Positions 46,371-55,253 of a stretch of 64,000 nt of DNA are shown here, one piece after another; within the stretch, counting starts at the first letter, position 1, and every line of letters starts with the position of its first letter. The notes under the pieces were generated by a model. The model searched no databases and was not told the origin of the DNA. It saw only the letters and a program-made list of their open reading frames with translations. The position numbers and the translations under genes were made by a program. The stretch is taken from NCBI RefSeq assembly GCF_002302635.1, contig NZ_CP022387.1, positions 1,674,001 through 1,738,000 of the forward strand. Reading direction: 5' to 3'. The DNA is from Capnocytophaga stomatis (GTDB lineage: Bacteria; Bacteroidota; Bacteroidia; Flavobacteriales; Flavobacteriaceae).

Positions 46371-46402
46371 CCCTCCCACCTGTAGAGGTGGGAGGGTTTT
46401 TT
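46371..46402. terminator. Terminator between lipoprotein gene and convergent FnIII gene
   Basis: An 11-bp GC-rich stem CCCTCCCACCT / AGGTGGGAGGG with a 4-nt loop, followed by six T; A-rich bases precede the left arm. Confidence 0.9.
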
Positions 46403-46403
46403 G

Positions 46404-48470
46404 TTATATCCCTCCAATTTCTTTTACAAAAACCTCAATTTTCTCAGTAGATGTGGGGCTTTGGTCTTGCAGGATTACTTTTATCAGATATTGGTAAGTG
46501 GTTTCGGGGGCTATGTCGGTGTCTTCCACTGAGGTTACAGGCTGGGAAAAACTCCGCCAAAGGGTTGGTTTTTCACCTTTAATAGCTTTGTAGATCACTA
46601 TTTCACTGATAGTTACTTTTAGTTTATCCCACCGAAGTTCTATTTTTCCCTGCCCCACACGGCTATTAAGCCCACGAAGCACCCGAGTATCGGTCAGTGG
46701 CTTGTGATGAATGTGAATCACAGGAGCATACTCTGAAAAATTACCGCTTCTGTCCTCTGCCCTAAGCGAATACACAAATGTCCCTGAGAGGGTTGCAGGT
46801 TCTTTGTACGTATAGCTTTCCTGATGGCTATGTTTTTCGGAATGGATTTTGTGCCACTGTGTCGCCTCCTTTTCTTTTCGGTAAAGATGATAATGGGTTA
46901 CATCATCGTCAAAACTTTGTCGCCAAGTGATTTTCCAATGGTTTTTCTCTTGCATATACCCCGTAAAAATCGGCGTTGAAGGCGGAATTTTATCAGGTTT
47001 GGTCAGTTGCAAAATTTCAGAGCGAGCGGATTCGTTTTTGCGAAAATCAATCGCCGTTACAGCGTAAAATATTTTTTCGTTGAGATTTTTAAGCGACAGC
47101 GTATCGGTAAAATGCGTGTCGGTAATGTGCGAGCCTGTGATACGCATCATTTCTTCTTCTTTTTGGAAGGCCCGAAACAGATAATACCCCATCAAATCGG
47201 CTTCGGTGTTGGCTTTCCATTGCAAACGAACAATCCCCAGAGAATCAATATTTCCGATAAGTTGCTGTACTTCAATAGGTGGCGTGTCATCTTCGGGTTG
47301 TACAAGCATTGCAAAAGAATCTTGCTGTGAGCCATCTCTGCCAAAGGTTCGTATCTTATAATAATTAGAAGACGTTGGAGGTGAATGCACTACACTTCGT
47401 TCTGCAACAGAAATCTCATCTTTCACGATACGATATTCTCTGTCATTGGCAGAATGTAATAAGGCAAAATGTGTGATTTCATTTTCGTTTTCCTTCGGGA
47501 AATTCCACACAATGCGATATTGATTGTCCGTTATGGCTTGTATTTTTGAAAGTTGGGCTGCAATGCTGAGGGATTTGATACCTTTTCCGCTTACAACTTC
47601 TGTGTAAGGGCTATAACTTCCAAAAATGGTTTTTCCCCGCAAACGATATGAAAATTCTTTATCGTTTTGTGAAAGCGAATCAATATAAACCATCGAAGAA
47701 GCATTAGCACCTTGATTCATATTTACCACCGGAAGTTCGCTAACAGGCTTGAAATCCGTTTTCCCTTCCGCTTTCTCCAAAAAATAATAGCTATACAAAC
47801 TGCTCAACGTTTTATAATCCCACGTAAGAAGTACCTTTTGGTCTTGAAAAAAAGCATTAAAATCAAGCGGAACGGGAAGCGGTTCGTACTCCTGCAAACT
47901 TGCCATAACGCTTCCTGCTTCAAGGGAGAGCTTTTCGTTGGGGAGCAGATGAATTTTATAAAAATATTTCTCGTTTTTTTTGACCTGCTTGTCCACATAC
48001 CCCCAACCCGCAAACCGAGCCACCTCAAAATCCAAATCGGCAGCCATTAAGGCAAAGGAAAAACGCTGTTCCACCTCTTTGGCTTTGTTTACAATCCCTT
48101 CGATGGCACTTTGGTTGGAACTGATTTCTACCTGAAAATCTTCCCCATAGATAGCCTGTGCTACAATGGCGGCATTATCGTTTTGTTCCACCAGTGATTG
48201 CCACGCTTCGAGCTTAGGTACCATAAAAGTTCCCAAATCCAATCGCTCAGGAGCGGACAGCAACTTTCCGTCACGTAAAACGGTAAAGCGTTCCAGCCGA
48301 AAACCTATCGTATTGGATTTCTGCCAAGCAAGGGGAGCATCCACCGCCCATCGCAAACAAATGGCATCACTTTGGGTTTCCTTAACTAACTGTAATGATG
48401 CTGTTTCTTGGGAAAAAATTTCAGTGCTGAGCATCAAAATCGTAATAAGTATGCATCTAAACGGTATCAT
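46404..48470 (-). CDS. Fibronectin type III-repeat exported protein
   Basis: The 688-residue protein has a signal peptide (1-20, STEIFSQ) and four to five fibronectin type III-like domains from about residue 200 onward. Typical strands are VLLTWDYKTLSSLYSYYFLEKA, YRIVWNFPKENENEITHFALLHS, VRLQWKANTEADLMGYYLFRA, WKITWRQSFDDDVTHYHLYRK and IELRWDKLKV. No T9SS sorting domain is seen at the C-terminus (KIEVFVKEIGGI). It is the third gene of the unit starting at 52.1 kb. The repeats suggest an extended periplasmic or surface adaptor, in keeping with the FnIII-like domain of the effector itself. Confidence 0.85.
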   Translation of the reverse strand: MIPFRCILITILMLSTEIFSQETASLQLVKETQSDAICLRWAVDAPLAWQKSNTIGFRLERFTVLRDGKLLSAPERLDLGTFMVPKLEAWQSLVEQNDNAAIVAQAIYGEDFQVEISSNQSAIEGIVNKAKEVEQRFSFALMAADLDFEVARFAGWGYVDKQVKKNEKYFYKIHLLPNEKLSLEAGSVMASLQEYEPLPVPLDFNAFFQDQKVLLTWDYKTLSSLYSYYFLEKAEGKTDFKPVSELPVVNMNQGANASSMVYIDSLSQNDKEFSYRLRGKTIFGSYSPYTEVVSGKGIKSLSIAAQLSKIQAITDNQYRIVWNFPKENENEITHFALLHSANDREYRIVKDEISVAERSVVHSPPTSSNYYKIRTFGRDGSQQDSFAMLVQPEDDTPPIEVQQLIGNIDSLGIVRLQWKANTEADLMGYYLFRAFQKEEEMMRITGSHITDTHFTDTLSLKNLNEKIFYAVTAIDFRKNESARSEILQLTKPDKIPPSTPIFTGYMQEKNHWKITWRQSFDDDVTHYHLYRKEKEATQWHKIHSEKHSHQESYTYKEPATLSGTFVYSLRAEDRSGNFSEYAPVIHIHHKPLTDTRVLRGLNSRVGQGKIELRWDKLKVTISEIVIYKAIKGEKPTLWRSFSQPVTSVEDTDIAPETTYQYLIKVILQDQSPTSTEKIEVFVKEIGGI

Positions 48471-48535
48471 TCAATTGATTTTTTGATATTTTTTAATTTG
48501 TTTTTATCAGAATGGAATGGTGTTTTTGCCAATTT

Positions 48536-50749
48536 TTAATCTTTTGTTTGTGAAAAAGCTTTGTGATAAAAATCAGCCAGCAACACGGAAATGTAATCCG
48601 TTTTTTCTTTGGCGGTAATGTCTTTTTGCAACGTTTTATAGATATCTTCTTTATGAAGTTGCCCAAAGTTTTGCAAAAGACCTTTTTCTTCCATAACATC
48701 TTGTAGGGTAAGTCCTTCAAGTTGTTGCATCATCCACAGATGATTGACATATCCTTGCTCTGCCTTGCGGAATTCGGCTTCCGACTGAGGTGTTTTTTCC
48801 TTGTCCCATTGTTGTTTTTTGGCAAATAAATTACTTTTTAAATAACCGTCCGCTTGATGTGCCTGCCGATACAGATTTTGTAAGCATCGGAAAACAAACA
48901 TTCGGTAATCTTGTTCCAATTTTTCCTCAGGAGAAAGTATTTTTCTTTCTTTTATGTTATTTTTCTCCTTATTCCTTGTATCTTTTTCCTTGCTCCTTGT
49001 ATCTTTTTCCTTGTTTCTTGCTTTTTTCTTCTTGAATTTGAACTTAGGCAGAGGAATTTCTGTTTTATCAAAACGATAGGTGTAACCGATGCTGATGTTG
49101 CTTTCTTGTCCGGTTTGGTAATCGTTTTGAGATTGGCTATTGCGGAAAGATTGTACGGCACTGAGAGTAAACTGGTGATTTTTCCAAGGCGAATATCCTG
49201 CTCCCAATTGAATATTTGCAGTATTTGCTTGTGTATGAACACCTACAGAGCGGCTATAATTACCACCCAATGATGCAGAAAGTTTATCTTCAAAAAAACT
49301 TTTAGTTACCAAAATCGAGGGACCGAAAATTTGTGATTTTTCGCGAGCCGCCCAATTATGCGTATAGTTTAGCGAAGGCGTTATAGAAAGTTTCTCATTG
49401 GGAAACAACAACGAATAATTTATTCCTGCGTTATGAAATCGGGAAATACCTCCTCTGCGAACTATTTCATTCTCTCGATTTACCACATCATTGAGCGTAT
49501 AATTCAATGTTAATTGTTGATTTTCAGAAAGAGTATAAGCAAGATTCACGGCTACATTTTGCGATACTTGTCTGTAACGAATCGAATCCTGAGGCTGCTC
49601 GTATAATTGCGGATTGTTGAGCTTTTCAAAAGGGTTTGTCTGTTTGTTGGTAAACATCGTAAAATTACTATAACTACCCGTTAGTGTGAATGATTGATTC
49701 ACTTTTGCCGATACGTTCATCGAGCCTACCCATTGATTGGATTGCTTGATTTTCTGACCATTGAGGTTATCTCGCTGTTTTCCGATACTCCCCGAAATCA
49801 TTACATTCCCTTGAAAAAGATGCATCGAACCATTTAACGTAATATTCTCCATATCATTTACAAAATAATACGCTCCAAGAGTTTTATAATCAGGGGCTAC
49901 GGATTCATAACGCAATCCAACACTTGTCTTTCCTATCAAAAAGTTGATGCCCGTGTTATAAGCCGCATAATTTTTGGGCGTTTCGTTTGTATATGAAAAC
50001 CTACTGAGAGCGTATTCGCCAAAAACCTCCACAAAATGCAAGGGTTTGTATTTTCCGAACAGAGAATAGGTTTGGTTTTCCAACGGATATATTTTCTTTT
50101 CATCAGGAATAAAAACTTCAAGCGAATTGGGTTTATCCTTAGCAAAAAAGAAAATACCGCCCACTTCTACATCATTGCTTTTGTACATCAATTTGGTTCC
50201 ATAGCCCCAACGTTCGTACATAGGCACGGTTTGCGGATTGCCATCATATTCGATGGCTTTTTGTAATCGACCACCCATTAAGGACACCTTAACAGGAAAT
50301 TTTTCTGGATTTAGCTCCAAGCCACCTCCCGTAAACTGCAAACCGTTAAAAGTATAGGGCGAAAAGGACATATTTACATCTCCTATGTGAGCTTGTATCC
50401 ACTTGTACTTGGGGTGTAAACTGAGTCGGTTGAATTTAAAAGGTATTTGATAATCAAACTTACTGCCCTGATTGGTGAAACGATAGCTGAAAGGAATCGT
50501 CCAGTTGTAAAAACCAAGATTCATATTTCCGCTGAAAAAGTACAGAAACGGGGCATTTTGTATAGCCTGTTTGTTTTCCGAAGAATGAGTGTAAACCCCA
50601 CTGGCAGAGGCACTCCCTGAAATTGAAAACGGATTCTTTTTGAGCGTTTCTTCAGTACGGCTGCCGATATTCTCCAAATCTATCTGCTGGGAGAATCCCA
50701 AAGCACTCAGCAAAAACCATAATCCGAAAAACAAAAGCCTTAATTTCAT
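48536..50749 (-). CDS. Outer-membrane beta-barrel protein with charged C-terminal extension
   Basis: The 737 residues begin with a signal peptide (1-21, SALGFSQQ). Residues about 40-570 show the alternating pattern of an outer-membrane barrel: FNRLSLHPKYKWIQAHIGDVNMSFSPYTFNGLQFTGGG near the start, then many strands of the GYTYRFDKTE type. A lysine-rich linker with a 7-residue repeat KEKDTR(N/S) follows at about 580-605, then a helical domain of about 130 residues. The barrel lies between a PKD lipoprotein and an FnIII protein in one unit, so the three could form an outer-membrane assembly for the toxin. A barrel with a periplasmic helical tail may act as a T9SS adaptor, as PorP/SprF-like proteins do (inference only). 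Confidence 0.8.
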   Translation of the reverse strand: MKLRLLFFGLWFLLSALGFSQQIDLENIGSRTEETLKKNPFSISGSASASGVYTHSSENKQAIQNAPFLYFFSGNMNLGFYNWTIPFSYRFTNQGSKFDYQIPFKFNRLSLHPKYKWIQAHIGDVNMSFSPYTFNGLQFTGGGLELNPEKFPVKVSLMGGRLQKAIEYDGNPQTVPMYERWGYGTKLMYKSNDVEVGGIFFFAKDKPNSLEVFIPDEKKIYPLENQTYSLFGKYKPLHFVEVFGEYALSRFSYTNETPKNYAAYNTGINFLIGKTSVGLRYESVAPDYKTLGAYYFVNDMENITLNGSMHLFQGNVMISGSIGKQRDNLNGQKIKQSNQWVGSMNVSAKVNQSFTLTGSYSNFTMFTNKQTNPFEKLNNPQLYEQPQDSIRYRQVSQNVAVNLAYTLSENQQLTLNYTLNDVVNRENEIVRRGGISRFHNAGINYSLLFPNEKLSITPSLNYTHNWAAREKSQIFGPSILVTKSFFEDKLSASLGGNYSRSVGVHTQANTANIQLGAGYSPWKNHQFTLSAVQSFRNSQSQNDYQTGQESNISIGYTYRFDKTEIPLPKFKFKKKKARNKEKDTRSKEKDTRNKEKNNIKERKILSPEEKLEQDYRMFVFRCLQNLYRQAHQADGYLKSNLFAKKQQWDKEKTPQSEAEFRKAEQGYVNHLWMMQQLEGLTLQDVMEEKGLLQNFGQLHKEDIYKTLQKDITAKEKTDYISVLLADFYHKAFSQTKD

Positions 50750-50772
50750 AATGTTACATAATTACAATGAAA

Positions 50773-52116
50773 TTACGGTATTTTTTGTATTTTTATATCT
50801 ACCAGTATGTAGGATTGTAAACCAGCATTTATGTATTCCTTTACCTTAATCGCACCTTTTCTTCCATCAGAAGTTTGGAAAAGTACAATTCTGGGAATCA
50901 AATCTTTATTAAAAGGAGCTTGATTCTTATAAGAAACAATATCTATTGGAGCAATTGCACTGCCTGAACTTAATTGGTCAAAACCATCAACATCTAACAA
51001 AGTTTGTCCTACATTTTCTTGCTTGTTGATAAAATGGCTTTGTGTGGCTCCGGGAATTTTTTCGAAAACGGTTTCTTGAACTTTATCGGGAGAAAGAAAA
51101 ATATTATAAGAGAAAGAAGAGTTCTGCCCAAAATAAACAAAATCAATGAGTTTTCCTGTTTCGAGGGTAATTTCTTCCGAAGTTAAAATTCTTCCCAAAT
51201 AAGAAGAAAAAAAGCAACCGATGGTATTTTGAGCCGTATTAACACCCAATTTTATATCTTTAAAAGTCAATAAATTGTCTCCCTTTTCAACGATGATTTC
51301 TTTGCTTAAAGAAAGGGTTTGTTTATCATTTTTTGCGGTCAGAGTAATTTGGTATTTTCCTTCACGAGCGAGTAAAAAATTCGGATTTTCTTCGTTACTT
51401 TCCTGCGTAGAAATTCCGTCGGTAACCTGCCAATGATACCCCAAAGTAGCATTTTTGGTTTGATTGCTCAAAAAAATACGTACAGGTGCTTGGTAATTTT
51501 CAAAATATTCATTTTTCCAACCAAAAGCAACCTCCAAAGGCGGATTGACACGAATGTTTTTTTCCATTCTTTCACGTTGAGAATGATTAATCACCTCCAA
51601 ACTTATTGTAAATTCTCCTTCTTGACTAAAAACTACGGTCGGATTTTTTTCAGAACTATACTCGGGGATACCACCCTCAAAATGCCATTGGTACGCCTGA
51701 GCTCCTTGGCTGTTGTTCTGCATCACTAGTGTAAGAGGAGCGTGCAGACTTCCTTGCTGTTGCCAATCAAAAGAAGCAACCAATTCTGCAAATGCAGTAA
51801 AATGTTTTTGAAATGTTTTTTGTTCTCCATCAACATTCGATGTGTGCAAGGTTATCGTGTGGGTGCCTGGCTGTCTGTACACAATTTCTTCAGGATGCAT
51901 TACGTCCGACGAAGTATAACTACCCCCCGGAAACTCCCACTTAAAGGTATCAGCTCCTTGTACTTTGTTGAGCATCCTAACCCGCACAGGAACGTTATAT
52001 CGCTCCCCCACAACCAAAACCTCAAAATTACCTTCAATAGGAATATTTTGCTCTACAGCACAACCCAAAAGCACAACAAAACAGACACAAAAATATCCAA
52101 TCCTGCTCAAAATCAT
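50773..52116 (-). CDS. PKD-domain lipoprotein, first gene of the toxin locus
   Basis: A lipoprotein signal peptide has its lipobox at VVLLGC (cysteine 19). Three PKD-like domains follow, with the hallmark strands ADTFKWEFPGGSYTSSDVMHPEEIVYRQPGTHTITL, QAYQWHFEGGIPEYSSEKNPTVVF and LGYHWQVTDGISTQESNEENP. The last 170 residues (from DNLLTFKDIKLGV) are a distinct domain of unknown family. The 447-residue product should sit in the outer membrane. It heads the minus-strand unit, 23 bases before the barrel gene, behind a good TAnnTTTG promoter. PKD domains mediate protein-protein or glycan contacts at the surface. Confidence 0.88.
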   Translation of the reverse strand: MILSRIGYFCVCFVVLLGCAVEQNIPIEGNFEVLVVGERYNVPVRVRMLNKVQGADTFKWEFPGGSYTSSDVMHPEEIVYRQPGTHTITLHTSNVDGEQKTFQKHFTAFAELVASFDWQQQGSLHAPLTLVMQNNSQGAQAYQWHFEGGIPEYSSEKNPTVVFSQEGEFTISLEVINHSQRERMEKNIRVNPPLEVAFGWKNEYFENYQAPVRIFLSNQTKNATLGYHWQVTDGISTQESNEENPNFLLAREGKYQITLTAKNDKQTLSLSKEIIVEKGDNLLTFKDIKLGVNTAQNTIGCFFSSYLGRILTSEEITLETGKLIDFVYFGQNSSFSYNIFLSPDKVQETVFEKIPGATQSHFINKQENVGQTLLDVDGFDQLSSGSAIAPIDIVSYKNQAPFNKDLIPRIVLFQTSDGRKGAIKVKEYINAGLQSYILVDIKIQKIP

Positions 52117-52142
52117 CGTAGCAATATTTTATATATCAACCA

Positions 52143-52172
52143 CAAAATTAAGAAAAGATATTATTCATCAAA
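52143..52172 (-). promoter_or_regulatory. Promoter of the toxin-locus operon
   Basis: On the minus strand the -7 box is TAATTTTG (52150 to 52143) and a TTTG -33 element lies at 52172-52169, 18 bases apart. It lies 26 bases upstream of the PKD lipoprotein start. The rest of the 292-base divergent gap holds the Fic promoter only. Confidence 0.7.
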
Positions 52173-52373
52173 AAAATTAACATTTCTCCCAAGACAAACG
52201 TATTGAAATTGGGAACTTACTTTATATCATTTTTCCCTTATTACCTCTATTGTGACCAATTCTAAAAATGAATCTTAACCACTTTAACAACGCCCAAATA
52301 TACAACCTTCATTTATTTCATACACATCTTCCACCAATCTTCCCGATGATTTTATTTATTAAAACCAAAACCC

Positions 52374-52381
52374 TACCTTTG
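52374..52381 (+). promoter_or_regulatory. Promoter -7 box of the Fic gene
   Basis: TACCTTTG fits TAnnTTTG and lies 27 bases before the ATG at 52409. It decides the start, because the longer ORF would begin upstream of the promoter. Confidence 0.65.
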
Positions 52382-52408
52382 CCAAACATTGAAAACATCA
52401 ATCTTAAA

Positions 52409-53209
52409 ATGACAGTAGCCGATTCCATAGAAGAGTATAAAAGATTAGATATCGAGAATATTTTTAATTATGAGGAATTTCATAAAATACTCATAACGAG
52501 TCATTCTACCCGTATCGAAGGTTCTACCCTTATCTACGAAGAATGCATTGAACTCATACAAAAAGGCAACACTCCCGGAGGGAAAAATATTCTGTTTTCA
52601 AACCAAACCTTAGACCATCATCAAGCTCTGAATTTCATTATAAAAGAAGCTGACATCGGTCGGAATATATCCAAAGCATTCATACAAGAAATTGCTGCAA
52701 AAGTGATGAGATGCACAGGAGAGCTCTTTACAAACATCAACGGAACCATAGATACCTCCAAAGGCGAATTCCGAAAAGCCAATGTTGCCGCAGGCTCAGC
52801 CTCTTTTATGCATTATAGTAAGGTTGTACCCGCAGTGGATAATTTAGTCAAAGAGCTAAACGATAATTTTGACAGTCAAAAAGATAGCCTTTCTCAATTG
52901 GAGTTTTCTTTCTATGCACATTATCAATTGGTGAACATTCATCCCTTTTTAGACGGAAATGGACGCACTTCAAGGCTTTTGATGAATTTTATACAGCGAA
53001 AATACCAATTGCCATTGGGTTTTGTATTTGCAGAAGACAGATTCCAATATTACGATGCTTTAAATTCCGTAAAAAAGACAGAAAGCTTTCGTGAATATTA
53101 CGATTTTATGTTCAGCCAATACCAAAAATATCTGCAAACAGAAATCGATAAACAAAAGAAAATCGGACAAGAGAAAGAGCTACCTTTTAAGTTTGGACGT
53201 AACAAATAG
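52409..53209 (+). CDS. Fic-family protein (AMP transferase) with N-terminal inhibitory motif
   Basis: Fic enzymes transfer AMP (or another nucleotide part) to a hydroxyl of a target protein. The full active motif HPFLDGNGRTSR is at 178-189, with catalytic H178. An (S/T)xxxE(G/N) inhibitory helix motif, S33-TRI-E37-G38, lies at the N-terminus (class II arrangement), so the enzyme is auto-inhibited and no separate antitoxin is needed. It has 266 residues from the chosen ATG, which follows the TACCTTTG box; the ORF continues upstream without coding character. It lies between the divergent toxin locus and the mobilization genes. It is a regulatory or toxin-type cargo gene; the target is unknown. 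Confidence 0.9.
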   Translation: MTVADSIEEYKRLDIENIFNYEEFHKILITSHSTRIEGSTLIYEECIELIQKGNTPGGKNILFSNQTLDHHQALNFIIKEADIGRNISKAFIQEIAAKVMRCTGELFTNINGTIDTSKGEFRKANVAAGSASFMHYSKVVPAVDNLVKELNDNFDSQKDSLSQLEFSFYAHYQLVNIHPFLDGNGRTSRLLMNFIQRKYQLPLGFVFAEDRFQYYDALNSVKKTESFREYYDFMFSQYQKYLQTEIDKQKKIGQEKELPFKFGRNK

Positions 53210-53268
53210 TTTGGTGATTTTTTATCACTTGTTACTTTTTTAACTTGTTACTTGTTATTTGTTACTTG

Positions 53269-53871
53269 TTATTCCTTCCTCGCATCAAATCCCGATTTGA
53301 AATGCACCAATTTGCTGCCTTCGTTCGGGTTCTTTCGGACAAATTCCTGCATCATTTTTGTATTGTTTTCCAAATTGTTTATGTAGGTTTTCTCATAAAT
53401 CCCTTTGCCTTCATTGTGTATCTCTCTTAGCAATTCTTCGCGGACTTCCATCTTTGTTCTGACGCTCTCCGCAAACCAATATTTTGCAGAAAAAGAAGTA
53501 ATTACCAAAATCACAATGGAAAGAATCAAAATCCCGATACTTCCGTTGAAGCTATTTTTCAGACTTTTTAGTTTGTTCTCAAACTGGTCTAATCTATCAA
53601 TAGCCTGTTTCGACAAATCCAATTTGGTAGCCTTAAGCCTTTCTAAAAACCGAATGCGTTCCTCTTTTTCTTCTTTCACAAGTCTTTTAACTTCTTCCTG
53701 TGAATAAGTCGTGCCTCTAAGAGTCGATTCATATTCTCCCAAAAGGCTTAAAAAATCCTCATACAAAGAAGTCAGTCTTGCAGATTCTTCAATGTGTTCT
53801 TCATTGCTTTTAATCACTCTTTTTAGCAATTCCAAACCATCATCCTGAGGTTGATTTTCTGTGTTTTCCAT
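53269..53871 (-). CDS. Coiled-coil membrane protein next to the relaxase
   Basis: About 200 residues (ATG at 53871 or 53883). The first half is a long charged helix likely to form a coiled coil (EEVKRLVKEEKEERIRFLERLKATKLDLS), then one transmembrane helix (about 113-130, SIGILILSIVILVITSF) and a charged tail. It lies just downstream of the relaxase with a gap of 6-18 bases, a common place for an accessory mobilization protein in Bacteroidetes elements. The short stretch after it (53210-53268) is a T-rich run of degenerate TTACTTGTTA repeats and holds no gene. Confidence 0.65.
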   Translation of the reverse strand: MENTENQPQDDGLELLKRVIKSNEEHIEESARLTSLYEDFLSLLGEYESTLRGTTYSQEEVKRLVKEEKEERIRFLERLKATKLDLSKQAIDRLDQFENKLKSLKNSFNGSIGILILSIVILVITSFSAKYWFAESVRTKMEVREELLREIHNEGKGIYEKTYINNLENNTKMMQEFVRKNPNEGSKLVHFKSGFDARKE

Positions 53872-53889
53872 TAAATTTTTCATATCTAT

Positions 53890-54798
53890 TTATTTTTTAA
53901 AATTACGTTTCTCCTTTCTAACAAGTTCATCATCAGCAGATACATACGTGGGACGAAAAAGATTTTTAAGCAAGTTATTTTCTCTTTCCACATAATTTTG
54001 TCCAAAATCCGTTTTTATTGTTTCACCTTTTTCGTTGAAAGATTTTTGAGTATTAAATGCTTCCGAATTTTTATTTATCATCTCTTTGATGTCTTTAATT
54101 TTCAGTTGATTGGTAATTTCAGAAAGTTTGTATCCCGGCAGATATTCCCTTTGTGTTTGCTCGTTAATATCTGTGTGTTTTACAATTCGCATTCCCGAAA
54201 CGCCCACCTTTACATTCTCCGAAAGTGTGACCCGATAGCCTTGTTGGTGCATTTTGGCAATTAGCTCTTCAAAACTTTTGGCGGTTCTTAAGCACATTTT
54301 CAGAGCGCCAAGCATTTCTGCCTTCTTTTCCTTGCCAATTTCCACATCGGTTTTCAAATGCATTTCTTTGCAAACCTCCCGCACAGCTGCTCCAAAACGT
54401 TCGCCGATATTGTGTGCCTTGATGGTATTCTTTCCGCAGGTATTCATCCGATTAACAATAAAGTGAATATGTTTCTGTTTGGTCGCATTGTGGATGTCCA
54501 ACCGAATTTGATTATCTTCCGTTACACCCACTTTCCGAAGTGCTTTCAAGGTCAAATCAACCAGTTGTTGGTCTGTAAGTGCATCACCGATGGATTTTTC
54601 GGGGGAAATATATCCCGTAAGTGCCCAATTCTTTACCTTAGGATTTCTATTCGCCACAGTTTTCATTTCTTTAAACTGATGTTCAGCATTTTCAGAAAGT
54701 AAATTGTTGCTATACACCATCCGAGCGGTTCCCTTATCGTTGCCGTTATATTCCACAGCAATTTTGGAAATTCTTCGAGTCGTTGCCGAGTTATTCAT
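53890..54798 (-). CDS. Relaxase (MobA/BmgA-like mobilization nuclease)
   Basis: The relaxase nicks the transfer origin and pilots single-stranded DNA to a recipient through a helper conjugation system. It has 302 residues. The N-terminal part has ARMVYSNNLL and the conserved metal-binding histidine cluster H103...H110-I-H112 in HNATKQKHIHFIVNRMN, typical of the relaxase/mobilization nuclease family; the catalytic tyrosine is probably Y16 or Y29. It is 11 bases downstream of the MobC-like gene, so the two are one operon. No type IV coupling protein or transfer gene is seen, so the element depends on another conjugative element. Confidence 0.9.
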   Translation of the reverse strand: MNNSATTRRISKIAVEYNGNDKGTARMVYSNNLLSENAEHQFKEMKTVANRNPKVKNWALTGYISPEKSIGDALTDQQLVDLTLKALRKVGVTEDNQIRLDIHNATKQKHIHFIVNRMNTCGKNTIKAHNIGERFGAAVREVCKEMHLKTDVEIGKEKKAEMLGALKMCLRTAKSFEELIAKMHQQGYRVTLSENVKVGVSGMRIVKHTDINEQTQREYLPGYKLSEITNQLKIKDIKEMINKNSEAFNTQKSFNEKGETIKTDFGQNYVERENNLLKNLFRPTYVSADDELVRKEKRNFKK

Positions 54799-54809
54799 TT
54801 TATTCTTTT

Positions 54810-55253
54810 TTATTTTTGCCCCCTTTCATATAAATATCTATAAATAAGCTTAGTAACTATTTCAATTTCTTTCAAAATTTCTTGTTTGCTTTCCAACTTT
54901 GAAAATTCGCGATTTCGTAGCAGATTTTTAATCCTTACAAAATGAGTTCCGTAGGACAAAAGCACTTCGTCCGTTTTAAATTCATTGATTTTCAGTTCTT
55001 TTTCCATAATCAGCAATCGGACGTATTTTGATAATTTCAGATTCAGCCTTTGGGCGTTTTCGTTTACCTTTTGATATTCTTTTGGGGTGAGCCGTACAGA
55101 AATCAATTTTGAAAAAAGAGGCGTATTTTTCCTTGCCAGTCCTCCTTTTCTGCCGATATCCCGAAAATGATTTTTCCTTTTTTCTTCTGCATTTTTTTGC
55201 TCTTGATGCTCGAAAATTTGGGTGACAAATTCTTTTAAAAAATCCTGTTTCAT
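54810..55253 (-). CDS. MobC-like relaxosome protein
   Basis: Starting from the ATG at 55253 (the ORF continues 20 codons upstream without good sequence) the protein has 147 residues. It begins with a basic segment (RKNHFRDIGRKGGLARKNTPLF), followed by a ribbon-helix-helix-like unit SVRLTPKEYQKVNENAQRLNLKLSKYVR typical of MobC/plasmid mobilization proteins, and a helical tail. It should bind the transfer origin near its own promoter and help the relaxase. Confidence 0.85.
   Translation of the reverse strand: MKQDFLKEFVTQIFEHQEQKNAEEKRKNHFRDIGRKGGLARKNTPLFSKLISVRLTPKEYQKVNENAQRLNLKLSKYVRLLIMEKELKINEFKTDEVLLSYGTHFVRIKNLLRNREFSKLESKQEILKEIEIVTKLIYRYLYERGQK

Noticed and set aside
25770-52116. Rhs, CDI, LXG or T6SS locus
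   Set aside because: No YD repeats, haemagglutinin repeats, CdiB/FhaC barrel, PAAR, VgrG or LXG pattern is visible; the architecture fits T9SS-type surface proteins better.
53210-53280. Degenerate TTACTTGTTA repeats as possible origin iterons
   Set aside because: Short, low-complexity and located behind the mobilization genes; no spacing regularity beyond simple slippage.
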